A stretch of 64,000 nucleotides of DNA. It comes from DLAJ01 sp964655525 (GTDB lineage: Bacteria; Bacillota; Clostridia; Lachnospirales; Lachnospiraceae). This document shows positions 43,605-51,236 of the stretch, piece by piece. The DNA is taken from NCBI GenBank assembly GCA_964655525.1, contig CAZZNE010000017.1:1-64000 (forward strand), given 5' to 3'. The notes below the pieces were generated by a model. It was given only the letters and a program-made list of their open reading frames with translations. It did no database searches and had not been told where the DNA came from. Every line of letters begins with the position of its first letter. The stretch's first letter is position 1. Position numbers and translations under genes: made by a program.

Positions 43605-44414
43605 TCACATGCAGTCCCGGATTGCCTCCGCCATGCAGATCGCGCGCACATGCTCTTTTACATCATGCACGCGGACAAAAGAGTAGCGCTTCATGACCGC
43701 AAGCACCGTTGTCACAAGCGTTCCCTCAAGCCGCTCCGCCACGGGCAGATCGAGCGTCAGTCCGACAACGGATTTCCTTGACGCGCCGAGCAGCAGCGGA
43801 TAACCAAACATATGCAATTCCTCCATATCATGAAGCAGCCGCAGGTTCTGTTCATAGGTTTTTCCGAAGCCGATTCCCGGATCAAGCAGGATCTGCTCTC
43901 TCGCAATTCCTGCCGCCTCCGCCATGCGCACGCTTTCCCCAAGCTCGGAAAGCACCGCCTTCATCCCATCGTCTGCAGCCGCCTCACTCCGGTTATGCAT
44001 GAGACAGCATGATACATTGCTTGCCGCAATAAGGGACGCCATATCGGCATCATGACGAAGTCCCCATATATCATTGATCATATCCGCCCCCGCCTGAATC
44101 CCGGCAGCTGCAACCTCACTTTTATAGGTATCAAGCGAGACCGGTATGTTAAATTCTGATTTAATTTTCGCAATAATTGGCGTAACACGGGCGATTTCTT
44201 CCCCATCGCTGACAGTTTCAAAACCCGGTCTCGTCGATTCGCCGCCCACGTCAATGACAGCGGCGCCCTCCGAAATCATTTCCTCAACATGCCGAAGCGC
44301 CGCATCCATTTTATTCCACTTTCCACCATCCGAAAAGGAATCCGGCGTCATATTGAGAATTCCCATCACATAGGTGTGCGACGCCGTATCAAATTCCTGA
44401 TTTCCGATTTTCAT
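43605..44414 (-). CDS. folP: Dihydropteroate synthase
   Basis: A 269-residue TIM-barrel enzyme joining pterin pyrophosphate and p-aminobenzoate, the sulfonamide target. Signatures are MGILNMTPDSFSDGG near residue 17, DVGGESTRPG near 55 and LLDPGIGFGKT near 180. The ATG at 44414 (GGGAGG, 9-nt spacer) is preferred; an ATG seven codons upstream also has a fair site. It lies between the HD-domain gene and folBK in the operon. Confidence 0.96.
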   Translation of the reverse strand: MKIGNQEFDTASHTYVMGILNMTPDSFSDGGKWNKMDAALRHVEEMISEGAAVIDVGGESTRPGFETVSDGEEIARVTPIIAKIKSEFNIPVSLDTYKSEVAAAGIQAGADMINDIWGLRHDADMASLIAASNVSCCLMHNRSEAAADDGMKAVLSELGESVRMAEAAGIAREQILLDPGIGFGKTYEQNLRLLHDMEELHMFGYPLLLGASRKSVVGLTLDLPVAERLEGTLVTTVLAVMKRYSFVRVHDVKEHVRAICMAEAIRDCM

Positions 44415-44453
44415 ACCCGCAATCCTCCCAACCATCCATCATTCCTTTTCTTC

Positions 44454-44936
44454 TCACACGATAAGCTTCAGATTCTTTTTTCCTGCGCTCCAATTGCATT
44501 CTTCCTGCACGGGACATGCAAAGCAGGCACGGCTTAATTTATCTGCGCGGTATAACAAGCCCCGCAGACTTGCTTCCTTTGCCGTCTCCGCGTTTCTGTG
44601 ATTTCGTATGGCATCAATAATAACGCATGTTTCTTTATCATCAAAACCACTTTGCAAAAGGATTTCCTCCGCCAGCTCGGCGCTTGCCCGTTCGTGAGGC
44701 GTTCCATCCTCATACTGGCGGTATCTTCCCATGTCATGTACAAGCGCAGCCGCATAGACCGACTCCTCGGAAACCGAAAGCTCCTCTTTTGCCGCAAGCA
44801 GCATTGCAATCCGCGCCACATCGAGAAAATGCGCCATGTCATGATGACAATAGCGCCTTTCCTGTTCCGCTTCTTTATTTTTTCGGACTGCCTCCCGATA
44901 AGCGGGATGCGCCAGAATACGATTGACTCTCTCCAT
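44454..44936 (-). CDS. HD-domain phosphohydrolase with Cys-rich tail, inside the folate operon
   Basis: A 160-residue protein. The metal-binding HD pattern is complete: H near residue 31 (CHHDMAHFLDVARIA), HD in AALVHDMGRYRQYED, and a late D in LYRADKLSRACF. The C-terminus has FACPVQEECNW (CxxCx5C) that could bind zinc or a cluster. The start at 44936 follows AAGGA; the same frame is open for 120 codons upstream but only as a shadow of folE. Placed between folE and folP, it is a candidate for the dihydroneopterin triphosphate dephosphorylation step, which no other gene here covers. That role is inference. Confidence 0.85.
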   Translation of the reverse strand: MERVNRILAHPAYREAVRKNKEAEQERRYCHHDMAHFLDVARIAMLLAAKEELSVSEESVYAAALVHDMGRYRQYEDGTPHERASAELAEEILLQSGFDDKETCVIIDAIRNHRNAETAKEASLRGLLYRADKLSRACFACPVQEECNWSAGKKNLKLIV

Positions 44937-44965
44937 CCGTGTTTTTCCTTTTCCCGATATCCGCT

Positions 44966-45523
44966 TCACGCCCTGCCCAGCATCGAAAAAAATGTATGCT
45001 CCAGCTCTGCCCGCTCCGCAAAAGCGCCGCGCTTGGCAATCGTGACCGTCTGTGAGCCGGGCTTTTTCACGCCCCGCATCGTCATGCACATATGTTCCGC
45101 CTCCAGCATCACCATCACGCCCCTGCACTTGACATAGGTCATCATCGCATCGGCGATCTGTGCGGTCAGCCTCTCCTGCAGCTGCAGGCGGTGCGCATAA
45201 ATCTCCACCGTGCGCGCCAGCTTGCTGAGCCCTACGACCTCTCCGTCCGGAATGTACGCCACATGTGCCTTTCCGAAGAACGGCATCATATGGTGCTCGC
45301 ACATGGAATAAAAAACAATATCCTTTTCCAAAACCATCTCGGCGCTGTCCGTGTGAAAGGTCTTTGACAGCGGCTGCTCTGCCGTCTCGCCCCCGCCGCT
45401 TAAAATCTCCTCGTACATACGCGCAATCCGGTCAGGCGTCTCTTTTAGCCCCTCCCGCTGCGGATCCTCACCGATTCCCTCAAGCAGCATCAAAACCGCT
45501 TCTCTGATCTTATCCTTATCCAT
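44966..45523 (-). CDS. folE: GTP cyclohydrolase I
   Basis: A 185-residue enzyme (family length) making dihydroneopterin triphosphate from GTP. The zinc site is formed by C and H in SMCEHHMMPFFGKAHVAYIP and the later Cys in EAEHMCMTMRGVKKPGS; GLSKLARTVEIYAHRLQLQE is the other signature. Start at ATG 45523 (GGGGAG upstream); the frame extends 14 codons further into folC. The folC 3' end runs to 45546, 22 bp away. Confidence 0.97.
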   Translation of the reverse strand: MDKDKIREAVLMLLEGIGEDPQREGLKETPDRIARMYEEILSGGGETAEQPLSKTFHTDSAEMVLEKDIVFYSMCEHHMMPFFGKAHVAYIPDGEVVGLSKLARTVEIYAHRLQLQERLTAQIADAMMTYVKCRGVMVMLEAEHMCMTMRGVKKPGSQTVTIAKRGAFAERAELEHTFFSMLGRA

Positions 45524-45545
45524 GCCGTCATCTCTCCCCGCACGC

Positions 45546-46862
45546 TTAACGTGCTTTTTTCGCACCTATTCGTTTCTCCCTATCCCGGATCACCTGCTCC
45601 AGTCTTGCGAGATACGAAAGCGAACCGAACGCAACGATGACTCCCTCTGGCGGGGTAAGCAGATACGCCATCTCCACCGCCTCCTCCAGACTGTCCGCCG
45701 CCGTCACATGCTCATTGACCTTTCTGATGGCCTGCGCAAGCTCATAGGCGGGCAGCGCCCGCGGATTTTCCGGCGGCGTTATTGCAATGAGCTGCTCCGC
45801 CAGCGGCGCCATCCGCTCGATCATCGTCCCATACTCTTTATCTCTCAACACACCCATTATAAATACTTTCGGCTTATTTGTAAAATAGAAAGACAGAGAA
45901 TCTGCCAGTTTTTCCGCAGCGTCTGCATTGTGCGCGCCGTCTGTGATCACATAAGGCTTTTTTTGCAGAACGGTCATCCTGCCCCTCCACTGCGCCGAAA
46001 GCAGCCCCCTCCTGAGCGCCGCCTCAGAAACCGAAAATCCCCGATCATTCAACACTCGCACAGTTTCCACCGCAAGGGACGCATTTTCGATCTGCCACAT
46101 ACCGCCGAGCGATATTTTTAAGTCTTTGTAACCTCCGTAATGGAAGCTTTGACCGTTCAGACCGTACCGGATACCGGACGCCGCTTTCACATCCGCAAGA
46201 AACAGGGGCGCATACTTCTTCGCTGCCTCATCCGCGATCACCTGCGCCGCCGCTTTCTTCTGCGCCATGCTGACAACCGGACAGCCCTCCTTGATGATTC
46301 CCGCCTTATGCGCCGCAATTTCGGCAAGCGTGCCGCCCAAAAACTGCATATGATCCATACTGATCGACGCCAGCACGCTCACAAGCGGCTTTTCGATCAG
46401 GTTCGTTGCGTCAAGTAATCCGCCCATGCCGGTCTCCACAACCGCCACGTCACATTTTTTTTCAGTAAAAAAGCAAAACGCAAGCGCCGTCTCGACCTCG
46501 AACACGGTCGGATGTGCATAGCCCTCCGCCGCCATTTGTTCCGCCGCCTCTGCAACGCGTCCTAACAGCTTTGCAAACGCTGTCTTTGCGATCATTTTTT
46601 GATTCATCATGAACCGCTCGCGATAGTCCGTCACCGCCGGAGAAGAATAGCTTCCCACGCGATAGCCTGCTGCCATAAGAATGGCTGTAAGATAAGCAAG
46701 CGTCGAGCCCTTCCCGTTCGTACCCGCAATATGTATGACGGGAACGCGCTTTTGTGGGTCGCCGAGCCGCCTGCAAAGCTCGCGAATGCTCTCCAAGCCC
46801 GGCACAATGCCCCGATAGCTTGATAATTCCTCGATATATGCCATTGCCTGCCGATCATTCAT
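45546..46862 (-). CDS. folC: Folylpolyglutamate synthase / dihydrofolate synthase
   Basis: A 438-residue Mur-ligase-like enzyme. ATP loop HIAGTNGKGSTLAYL near residue 43, VFEVETALAF and the Mg/folate region VETGMGGLLDATN near 140, then the C-terminal domain with ITDGAHNADAAEKL near 310. It adds Glu to dihydropteroate and to folates. It overlaps the upstream TIM-barrel gene by 8 bp and leads directly to folE. Confidence 0.95.
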   Translation of the reverse strand: MNDRQAMAYIEELSSYRGIVPGLESIRELCRRLGDPQKRVPVIHIAGTNGKGSTLAYLTAILMAAGYRVGSYSSPAVTDYRERFMMNQKMIAKTAFAKLLGRVAEAAEQMAAEGYAHPTVFEVETALAFCFFTEKKCDVAVVETGMGGLLDATNLIEKPLVSVLASISMDHMQFLGGTLAEIAAHKAGIIKEGCPVVSMAQKKAAAQVIADEAAKKYAPLFLADVKAASGIRYGLNGQSFHYGGYKDLKISLGGMWQIENASLAVETVRVLNDRGFSVSEAALRRGLLSAQWRGRMTVLQKKPYVITDGAHNADAAEKLADSLSFYFTNKPKVFIMGVLRDKEYGTMIERMAPLAEQLIAITPPENPRALPAYELAQAIRKVNEHVTAADSLEEAVEMAYLLTPPEGVIVAFGSLSYLARLEQVIRDREKRIGAKKAR

Positions 46863-47682
46863 ATCCTTTTGAACCTTTCTGACTTTTCATTAAAAAAGCT
46901 CTGTGTTTTTCCTTTAACCAGCCCACCGATTCCCTAAGCGCCCTGACCGTCTTTGTTTCCAGTACACAGCGGCAGCCGTGCCGCTTTGCAATCTGTAGTC
47001 TCTGTGCCAGATCGATCTCCCCCGTGCCGAGCGCTCTGTGATTTTTTGTGCCAAGCGCATCGTGAATATGAAAATGCAAAAGCCGCTCCTCCTGCTCCAT
47101 GAGAAACGGTTCATCCCTATCCTGCACGCTGTGGGAATGCCCGATGTCCCATGTTAACCCAAACACCTTGCTCTCCAGCAAATACCGAATCGCCTGCTTT
47201 TCATAGTCCCGATAACCGTCGGTATTCTCGATACAGATGCAGATGTCTGCATCCCCGATCTCCTCTTCGCACATATACCGAAAACGCTTCCACGCCTCCC
47301 GGTATTCCTCCTGATATACCGCAAACAACTCTACCTTTTGCTCCGGCAATGTAAAATACACGCCATGATTCATATGCATATTCAGGATGGGCACGCCGAG
47401 CGCCTTTGCCGCCGCGATCGTCCGCTTCACCGTGTTGAGATATGCCTCCGCCACTTCCCGATTAAAATCACAGACATTCAGGTTTTCATCCAGATGAATC
47501 GTAAACCCAACCTGATACCGCTCCTTTAGTTCCAACAGTTTTTCGGTATCTTCCAGCCTGTCCGTCTGATAATCAGGCAGGTTCATATTCAGTTCCACAA
47601 AATCCAGTCCCAGTTCCCGGCACAATTTCATCGTGTCTTCTAACTTCTTGATTTCAATTAACGTCGGCATTCCAAACTGCAT
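46855..47682 (-). CDS. Sugar phosphate isomerase/epimerase-like TIM-barrel protein
   Basis: A 275-residue protein of the xylose-isomerase-like / AP-endonuclease-2 fold. Metal-ligand strands are seen as FVELNMNL, LNMHMNHGVYF, ICIENTDGY, GLTWDIGHSH and LHFHIHD. No substrate can be inferred; its overlap with folC (8 bp) ties expression to the folate operon but not necessarily function. AAGGAG nine bases before the ATG. Confidence 0.85.
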   Translation of the reverse strand: MQFGMPTLIEIKKLEDTMKLCRELGLDFVELNMNLPDYQTDRLEDTEKLLELKERYQVGFTIHLDENLNVCDFNREVAEAYLNTVKRTIAAAKALGVPILNMHMNHGVYFTLPEQKVELFAVYQEEYREAWKRFRYMCEEEIGDADICICIENTDGYRDYEKQAIRYLLESKVFGLTWDIGHSHSVQDRDEPFLMEQEERLLHFHIHDALGTKNHRALGTGEIDLAQRLQIAKRHGCRCVLETKTVRALRESVGWLKEKHRAFLMKSQKGSKGYE

Positions 47683-47686
47683 CGGT

Positions 47687-48325
47687 TTATTCTCCTTTTA
47701 TACATGTCATAACATGCCATATATCATTGCCCTCAAATCCGCATTTTCGATAGACGCTTTCCGGATTTGTAATATTATCGCACTCGCCCGATACCGTTGC
47801 AAAGTCTGCAAAAGAACTCATTGTTCTTAATGCCTTGCTCAGCAAAGCGGAAGCAATTCCTCTGCTCCTATATTCGGGCAGTACCTGAAGCCATTCTATG
47901 ATCGCCTCACCAACTTCTCTGTCAAAGTCGCATAGGATGGAACCAATCAGATTTCCGTCCGAAACAGCACCGATCCATAATTCAGGGCAATAAACCTCCG
48001 TTTCCATCCAGCTTTTCACAAAATCCTCAGATACACGAATCTCCAAGTGCGCATAGGAACGGTTGATCATATCCGCAAGTTCGGCACTTCTATCGAACGA
48101 AATCACCTCCAATCTAATTCCCGCGTCCTCAAACTCTGGTATGTTTGACAGATGATGTATCAATCGAAAAAACCTCTTATCAACATCATATTCAGGCTGC
48201 TTTTTGTCAAAGTCGCTATTGTGCACAATTCTCATGTTAGAAGGTATCAATATCCTTTTTGCTTTCCAGTATGGGATGGAAAAGACTTTACAGGGATTCT
48301 CTTTATATGCTTCTATAGAAATCAT
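47687..48325 (-). CDS. GNAT-family N-acetyltransferase
   Basis: A 212-residue acetyltransferase. The acetyl-CoA loop is in IIEWLQVLPEYRSRGIASALLSKAL (Q/RxxGxG/A form RSRGIA) near residue 150, followed by TVSGECDNITNPESVYRKCGFEG, the typical C-terminal GNAT part. The start at 48325 follows AAAAGG; 39 upstream codons in frame are probably not translated. It ends 4 bp before the TIM-barrel gene, so it may lead the folate transcript. Confidence 0.85.
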   Translation of the reverse strand: MISIEAYKENPCKVFSIPYWKAKRILIPSNMRIVHNSDFDKKQPEYDVDKRFFRLIHHLSNIPEFEDAGIRLEVISFDRSAELADMINRSYAHLEIRVSEDFVKSWMETEVYCPELWIGAVSDGNLIGSILCDFDREVGEAIIEWLQVLPEYRSRGIASALLSKALRTMSSFADFATVSGECDNITNPESVYRKCGFEGNDIWHVMTCIKGE

Positions 48326-48582
48326 CTTTCGCCTTTTCTCCTTTTCTTCAAAACTTGTAATTGCGGGAATCGTACTGGGAACAGGCAGGCAAATTGTGCA
48401 AATTCTTTGCTTGCAAAACAATGATAACATATGGGTGATCAAAATATAAGCGGGAATCCATATTCAAACGTTACAAAATTCTACTTTTTTCCGAATCATG
48501 TCTGCTTTTTTTGATCATAATGCCGAATTTTTTGCCCTTTACACTGCATTTTCTTACTAAAATTTTTTGTGAGAAATGCACA

Positions 48583-48611
48583 TTGCCACATCATTCACCC
48601 TCTGCTACACT
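48583..48611 (+). promoter_or_regulatory. Putative promoter of the Rpn-family gene
   Basis: TTGCCA (48583-48588), 17-bp spacer, TACACT (48606-48611). Confidence 0.6.
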
Positions 48612-48624
48612 GTCCTTAACTGAA

Positions 48625-48687
48625 ATGTCCGTGACACGGACATACGGCTGTGGGTTCTCTCACATGCGGCTGCGGACCGCACCGCAT
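48625..48687 (+). repeat. Two palindromes in the Rpn leader
   Basis: 48625-48643 is a perfect 9-1-9 palindrome (ATGTCCGTG A CACGGACAT) near the expected transcript start. 48664-48687 is a hairpin of ATGCGG/CCGCAT and TGCGG/CCGCA with one bulged C. Neither has a T run. Confidence 0.65.
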
Positions 48688-48845
48688 TCTTTTTCTCATT
48701 TCTGTTTCTTTTCATTGACAGGCAGCAGCTTCCAAGCACGGAGTCCTGCGGCTTCTCTCACACAGAACGCCCGACTGCATGATTTCATCTGACCGATGCT
48801 TTTCGCTTTCGCTCCCTGTCCACACTTCTCGAAAGGAGGACGCTC

Positions 48846-49862
48846 ATGTCCCAAAACACTTCTTTTCTTACCCTTCTCCCCCCGTCACCGTACCTTCCGT
48901 TATCCGGTCGCAGCGGGAAGCTTCCGTTTATGCTCACCAATGACTACATGTTTAAGGTCGTGCTCCAGACGGATGAGACCATTCTCTGCGCACTGCTGTG
49001 CAGCCTGCTCGACTTAACCCCCGGGGACATTCATTCCATTGTCATCACAAACCCGTTTGTTCCCGGCGCTACGATCGAGGATAAAGATACCATCCTCGAT
49101 ATCCGGCTGGTCTTAAACGGCGACAGGCTCATCAACTTAGAGATGCAGATCAAAAACAAGGGGGACTGGCCGGAGCGCTCCCTGTGCTATCTGTGCAGGG
49201 CTTTTGACAATCTTGAGAAAGGCGCTCCCTACCGGAACGTCATGCCCGCACACCATATTGGCATCCTGAATTTCAGCCTGCCCCATGTGCAGAAGCAGTT
49301 TTACAGTCATTATTTTATGATCAATGAGAAAACACAGGAAATATTCAGTGATAAGCTCCGCCTGTCCGTACTCAACCTGACACAGACGGCGCTCGCAACC
49401 GAACACGACAGGCAGTCCGGTCTCACCAGATGGGCCGCCGCTTTCAAAGCAACAACATGGGAGGAATACCAAATGTTATCCGAAGAAGATGTTCTGTTTC
49501 AAAAAGTATCCGACGCTCTTTATCTGCTCTCTGAAAACAGGGAGGTTGCCGAACAGTGCCGCCGCATGCAGGAAGCGGAGGCAAGACGAAAGCGTTGGGA
49601 GAAGCTTGAGGAAGAATATGCTGCGTTGGAGAAGGCTTTCGCCGAGAAGAAAAGTGCTCTCGCGGAGCAGGAAAGTATTCTCGCGAAACAAGAAAGTATT
49701 CTCGCGAAACAGGAAAGTATTCTCGCAGAAAAAGACAGTGCTCTCGCAGAAAAAGACAGTGCTCTCGCAGAAAAAGACAGTGCCCTCGCAGAAAAAGAAG
49801 CCGAAGTAGAGCAATTAAAAGCGCAGCTTCGCAAATATCAGGAACAAGACTGCCCAAAATGA
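48846..49862 (+). CDS. Rpn family PD-(D/E)XK nuclease / putative transposase with coiled-coil repeat tail
   Basis: A 338-residue protein. Residues 27-230 match the Rpn/PDDEXK transposase family: a start like KLPFMLTNDYMFKVVLQ, then DKDTILDIRLVLN and LINLEMQIKN, which give the D...ExQ core (Asp near 82, Glu-Met-Gln near 98-100). From about residue 240 a coiled coil begins, containing seven heptads of S(A/I)LA(E/K)(Q/K)(E/D) at 270-318 encoded by 21-bp tandem repeats. GGAGG precedes the ATG. These proteins promote RecA-independent recombination in E. coli; multi-copy families are common in Lachnospiraceae. Confidence 0.88.
   Translation: MSQNTSFLTLLPPSPYLPLSGRSGKLPFMLTNDYMFKVVLQTDETILCALLCSLLDLTPGDIHSIVITNPFVPGATIEDKDTILDIRLVLNGDRLINLEMQIKNKGDWPERSLCYLCRAFDNLEKGAPYRNVMPAHHIGILNFSLPHVQKQFYSHYFMINEKTQEIFSDKLRLSVLNLTQTALATEHDRQSGLTRWAAAFKATTWEEYQMLSEEDVLFQKVSDALYLLSENREVAEQCRRMQEAEARRKRWEKLEEEYAALEKAFAEKKSALAEQESILAKQESILAKQESILAEKDSALAEKDSALAEKDSALAEKEAEVEQLKAQLRKYQEQDCPK
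49653..49799 (+). repeat. Seven-unit 21-bp tandem repeat (coiled-coil minisatellite)
   Basis: Seven contiguous 21-bp units starting AGT(G/A)(C/T)(T/C)CTCGC, each one heptad; units 5 and 6 are identical. Unit gain or loss keeps the frame and changes only coil length. Confidence 0.95.
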
Positions 49863-49950
49863 CGAGAATGATTTTTTTCGCATGATTTAGGAATTGCACA
49901 CTCATTCCTGCCAGCGGGGATTGAATGTGCTACAATCCCCCTGAAAGTGC

Positions 49951-50003
49951 AAAGCGCCCCGGCAAAGGCCATGTTTCGACTCTGACCTTTACAGGGGCGC
50001 TTT
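49951..50003. terminator. Bidirectional terminator between Rpn and hsp20 genes
   Basis: Outer stem AAAGCGCCCC / GGGGCGCTTT with an inner AAAGG / CCTTT stem; T-rich DNA (TTTCTTATTTC) follows on the plus strand. It lies past the stops of two convergent genes. Confidence 0.8.
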
Positions 50004-50067
50004 CTTATTTCACTTTCCTGCTGCACAGGTTTCTGCTTTGTGCATACACAGGATCATGCTTTTTTAC

Positions 50068-50535
50068 TTACTCGATCGCAATATACTTGTTTTCCTCTAC
50101 CACCTTCTGCGGTTTTTGCTTCGGAAGGGTAAGCCGCAGTACGCCGTTTTGGAACTGCGCCTTCATGCCCTCCTGCTCCACACCTTCACCTACGTAAAAG
50201 GCTCTGCGTAAAGAACCCGCATACCGCTCGCGCCGCAGGTATTTTACGTCTTCTTTTTCCGGTTCCTTTTGCGCGGTGATCGTCAGGCAGTCATTTTCTA
50301 CCGCCACCTGAATGTCCTCCTTTTTGAACCCCGGAAGATCCACTGTCAAAATATATTGCTCCTCGGTCTCTTTGATGTCGGTACGCATCAATTGATCTGC
50401 CTGAGAACCGTATGCCGGCTTTGCATTTTTGTTTTCCGGCTTTGCACTCACACGCGAACGTCCGTTAAAATCGTCAAAAAACTCATCAAAGAAATCATCG
50501 ATCAAACTTTCTCCAAATAATGCAGGCATCCACAT
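50068..50535 (-). CDS. Hsp20/alpha-crystallin small heat-shock protein (second gene)
   Basis: A 155-residue small heat-shock protein. N-terminal acidic aromatic region (LIDDFFDEFFDDF), then the alpha-crystallin domain about 48-145 (ILTVDLPGFKKEDIQVAVEND ... GVLRLTLPK with the conserved G-x-L motif). It holds unfolding proteins during stress. It starts 14 bp after the other hsp20 gene, so both share the CIRCE-controlled promoter. GGAGG precedes the ATG. Confidence 0.93.
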   Translation of the reverse strand: MWMPALFGESLIDDFFDEFFDDFNGRSRVSAKPENKNAKPAYGSQADQLMRTDIKETEEQYILTVDLPGFKKEDIQVAVENDCLTITAQKEPEKEDVKYLRRERYAGSLRRAFYVGEGVEQEGMKAQFQNGVLRLTLPKQKPQKVVEENKYIAIE

Positions 50536-50549
50536 ACGCCTTTTCCTCC

Positions 50550-50963
50550 TTATCCTTCAATCTCAATATAACGCTTCTGTTCTTCTTTCACCTGCGGTTC
50601 TTTCTTCGGGATCGTCAGCTTCAGCGTCCCATCCTCAAACTTTGCCTTGATGTCGTCCTGCGTTACCTCCTCGCCGACATAAAAGCTTCTGCTGCAGGAG
50701 CCGCTGTAACGTTCTCTGCGGATATATTTTCCTTCCGCATCCTTCTCGTCATTGCTTGTGTTTGTGGTGGCAGTAACGGTGAGATAGCCGTCCTTGATCT
50801 CTCCCTTCACATCCTCCTTCGTAAATCCCGGAAGATTCATGATCACCTCGTAACCGTTTTCCGTCTCCCTGACATCCGTACTCATCATCTCGCGTCCGCC
50901 ACCTAATGAGGTTCCAAGGACGCGGTCTAAACCGTTTGTTCTGAATAAACTGGGCATTAACAT
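50550..50963 (-). CDS. Hsp20/alpha-crystallin small heat-shock protein (first gene)
   Basis: A 137-residue small heat-shock protein with a short N-terminal arm (MLMPSLFRTN, like the MWMPALF of its neighbour), alpha-crystallin domain about 28-130 (VIMNLPGFTKEDVKGEIKDG ... GTLKLTIPKK). The two neighbours are paralogues with different arms and may form mixed oligomers. The message has an unusually long leader; a CIRCE operator covers the promoter about 120 bp upstream. Confidence 0.93.
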   Translation of the reverse strand: MLMPSLFRTNGLDRVLGTSLGGGREMMSTDVRETENGYEVIMNLPGFTKEDVKGEIKDGYLTVTATTNTSNDEKDAEGKYIRRERYSGSCSRSFYVGEEVTQDDIKAKFEDGTLKLTIPKKEPQVKEEQKRYIEIEG

Positions 50964-51063
50964 AAGTCATTCCTCCATTCTGTAATGCTTTTTTCTTTAT
51001 TTTTACCATAATCGGAAGTATTTGTACGTTTTACTAATCGCCTCCGTTTCTTAAGATACCTAT

Positions 51064-51092
51064 GTTTTACCACCGATTGTTAGCACTGTCAA
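51064..51092 (-). promoter_or_regulatory. hsp20 promoter overlapping CIRCE
   Basis: Minus strand TTGACA (51087-51092), 17-bp spacer, TAAAAC (51064-51069). The -35 box lies inside the CIRCE element. Confidence 0.65.
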
Positions 51093-51106
51093 GAGGTGAG
51101 TGCTAA
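51080..51106. promoter_or_regulatory. CIRCE operator of the hsp20 pair
   Basis: TTAGCACTG, 9 bp, GAGTGCTAA: one mismatch to the consensus CIRCE, which is matched exactly before groES in this window. Confidence 0.92.
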
Positions 51107-51138
51107 TGATTTTGTAAAGTATTTCTAAAAAACAAATA

Positions 51139-51178
51139 AAGTCCCGCAGACTCTGATCTTTCAGAGTCATCGAGACTT
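51139..51178 (-). terminator. Terminator of the AraC-type gene
   Basis: Stem AAGTC / GACTT, symmetric internal loop, then GACTCTG / CAGAGTC; on the minus strand followed by TATTTGTTTTTT. Confidence 0.85.
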
Positions 51179-51236
51179 CACAGCACCAACATATCCTACC
51201 CTTGCTCAAATGCACGATCGGTATAGGCATTTTCCC

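Larger units (their letters stand above)
48326..48845 (+). other. Long intergenic / leader region before the Rpn gene
   Basis: About 520 bp without a credible gene. It holds the start region of the GNAT gene on the minus side, the promoter at 48583-48611 and two palindromes at 48625-48643 and 48664-48687 that would lie in a roughly 225-nt leader of the Rpn message. Confidence 0.6.

Noticed and set aside
44937..45302. 120-codon N-terminal extension of the HD-domain protein
   Set aside because: The stretch is an alternative-frame shadow of folE; a good ribosome site lies at the ATG at 44936.
49653..49799. CRISPR array
   Set aside because: Units are contiguous 21-mers without spacers and in frame with a coding sequence.
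49444..49905. Long repetitive ORFs on the minus strand opposite the Rpn repeats
   Set aside because: The 21-bp unit keeps several frames open; the plus-strand reading has the domain and start signal.
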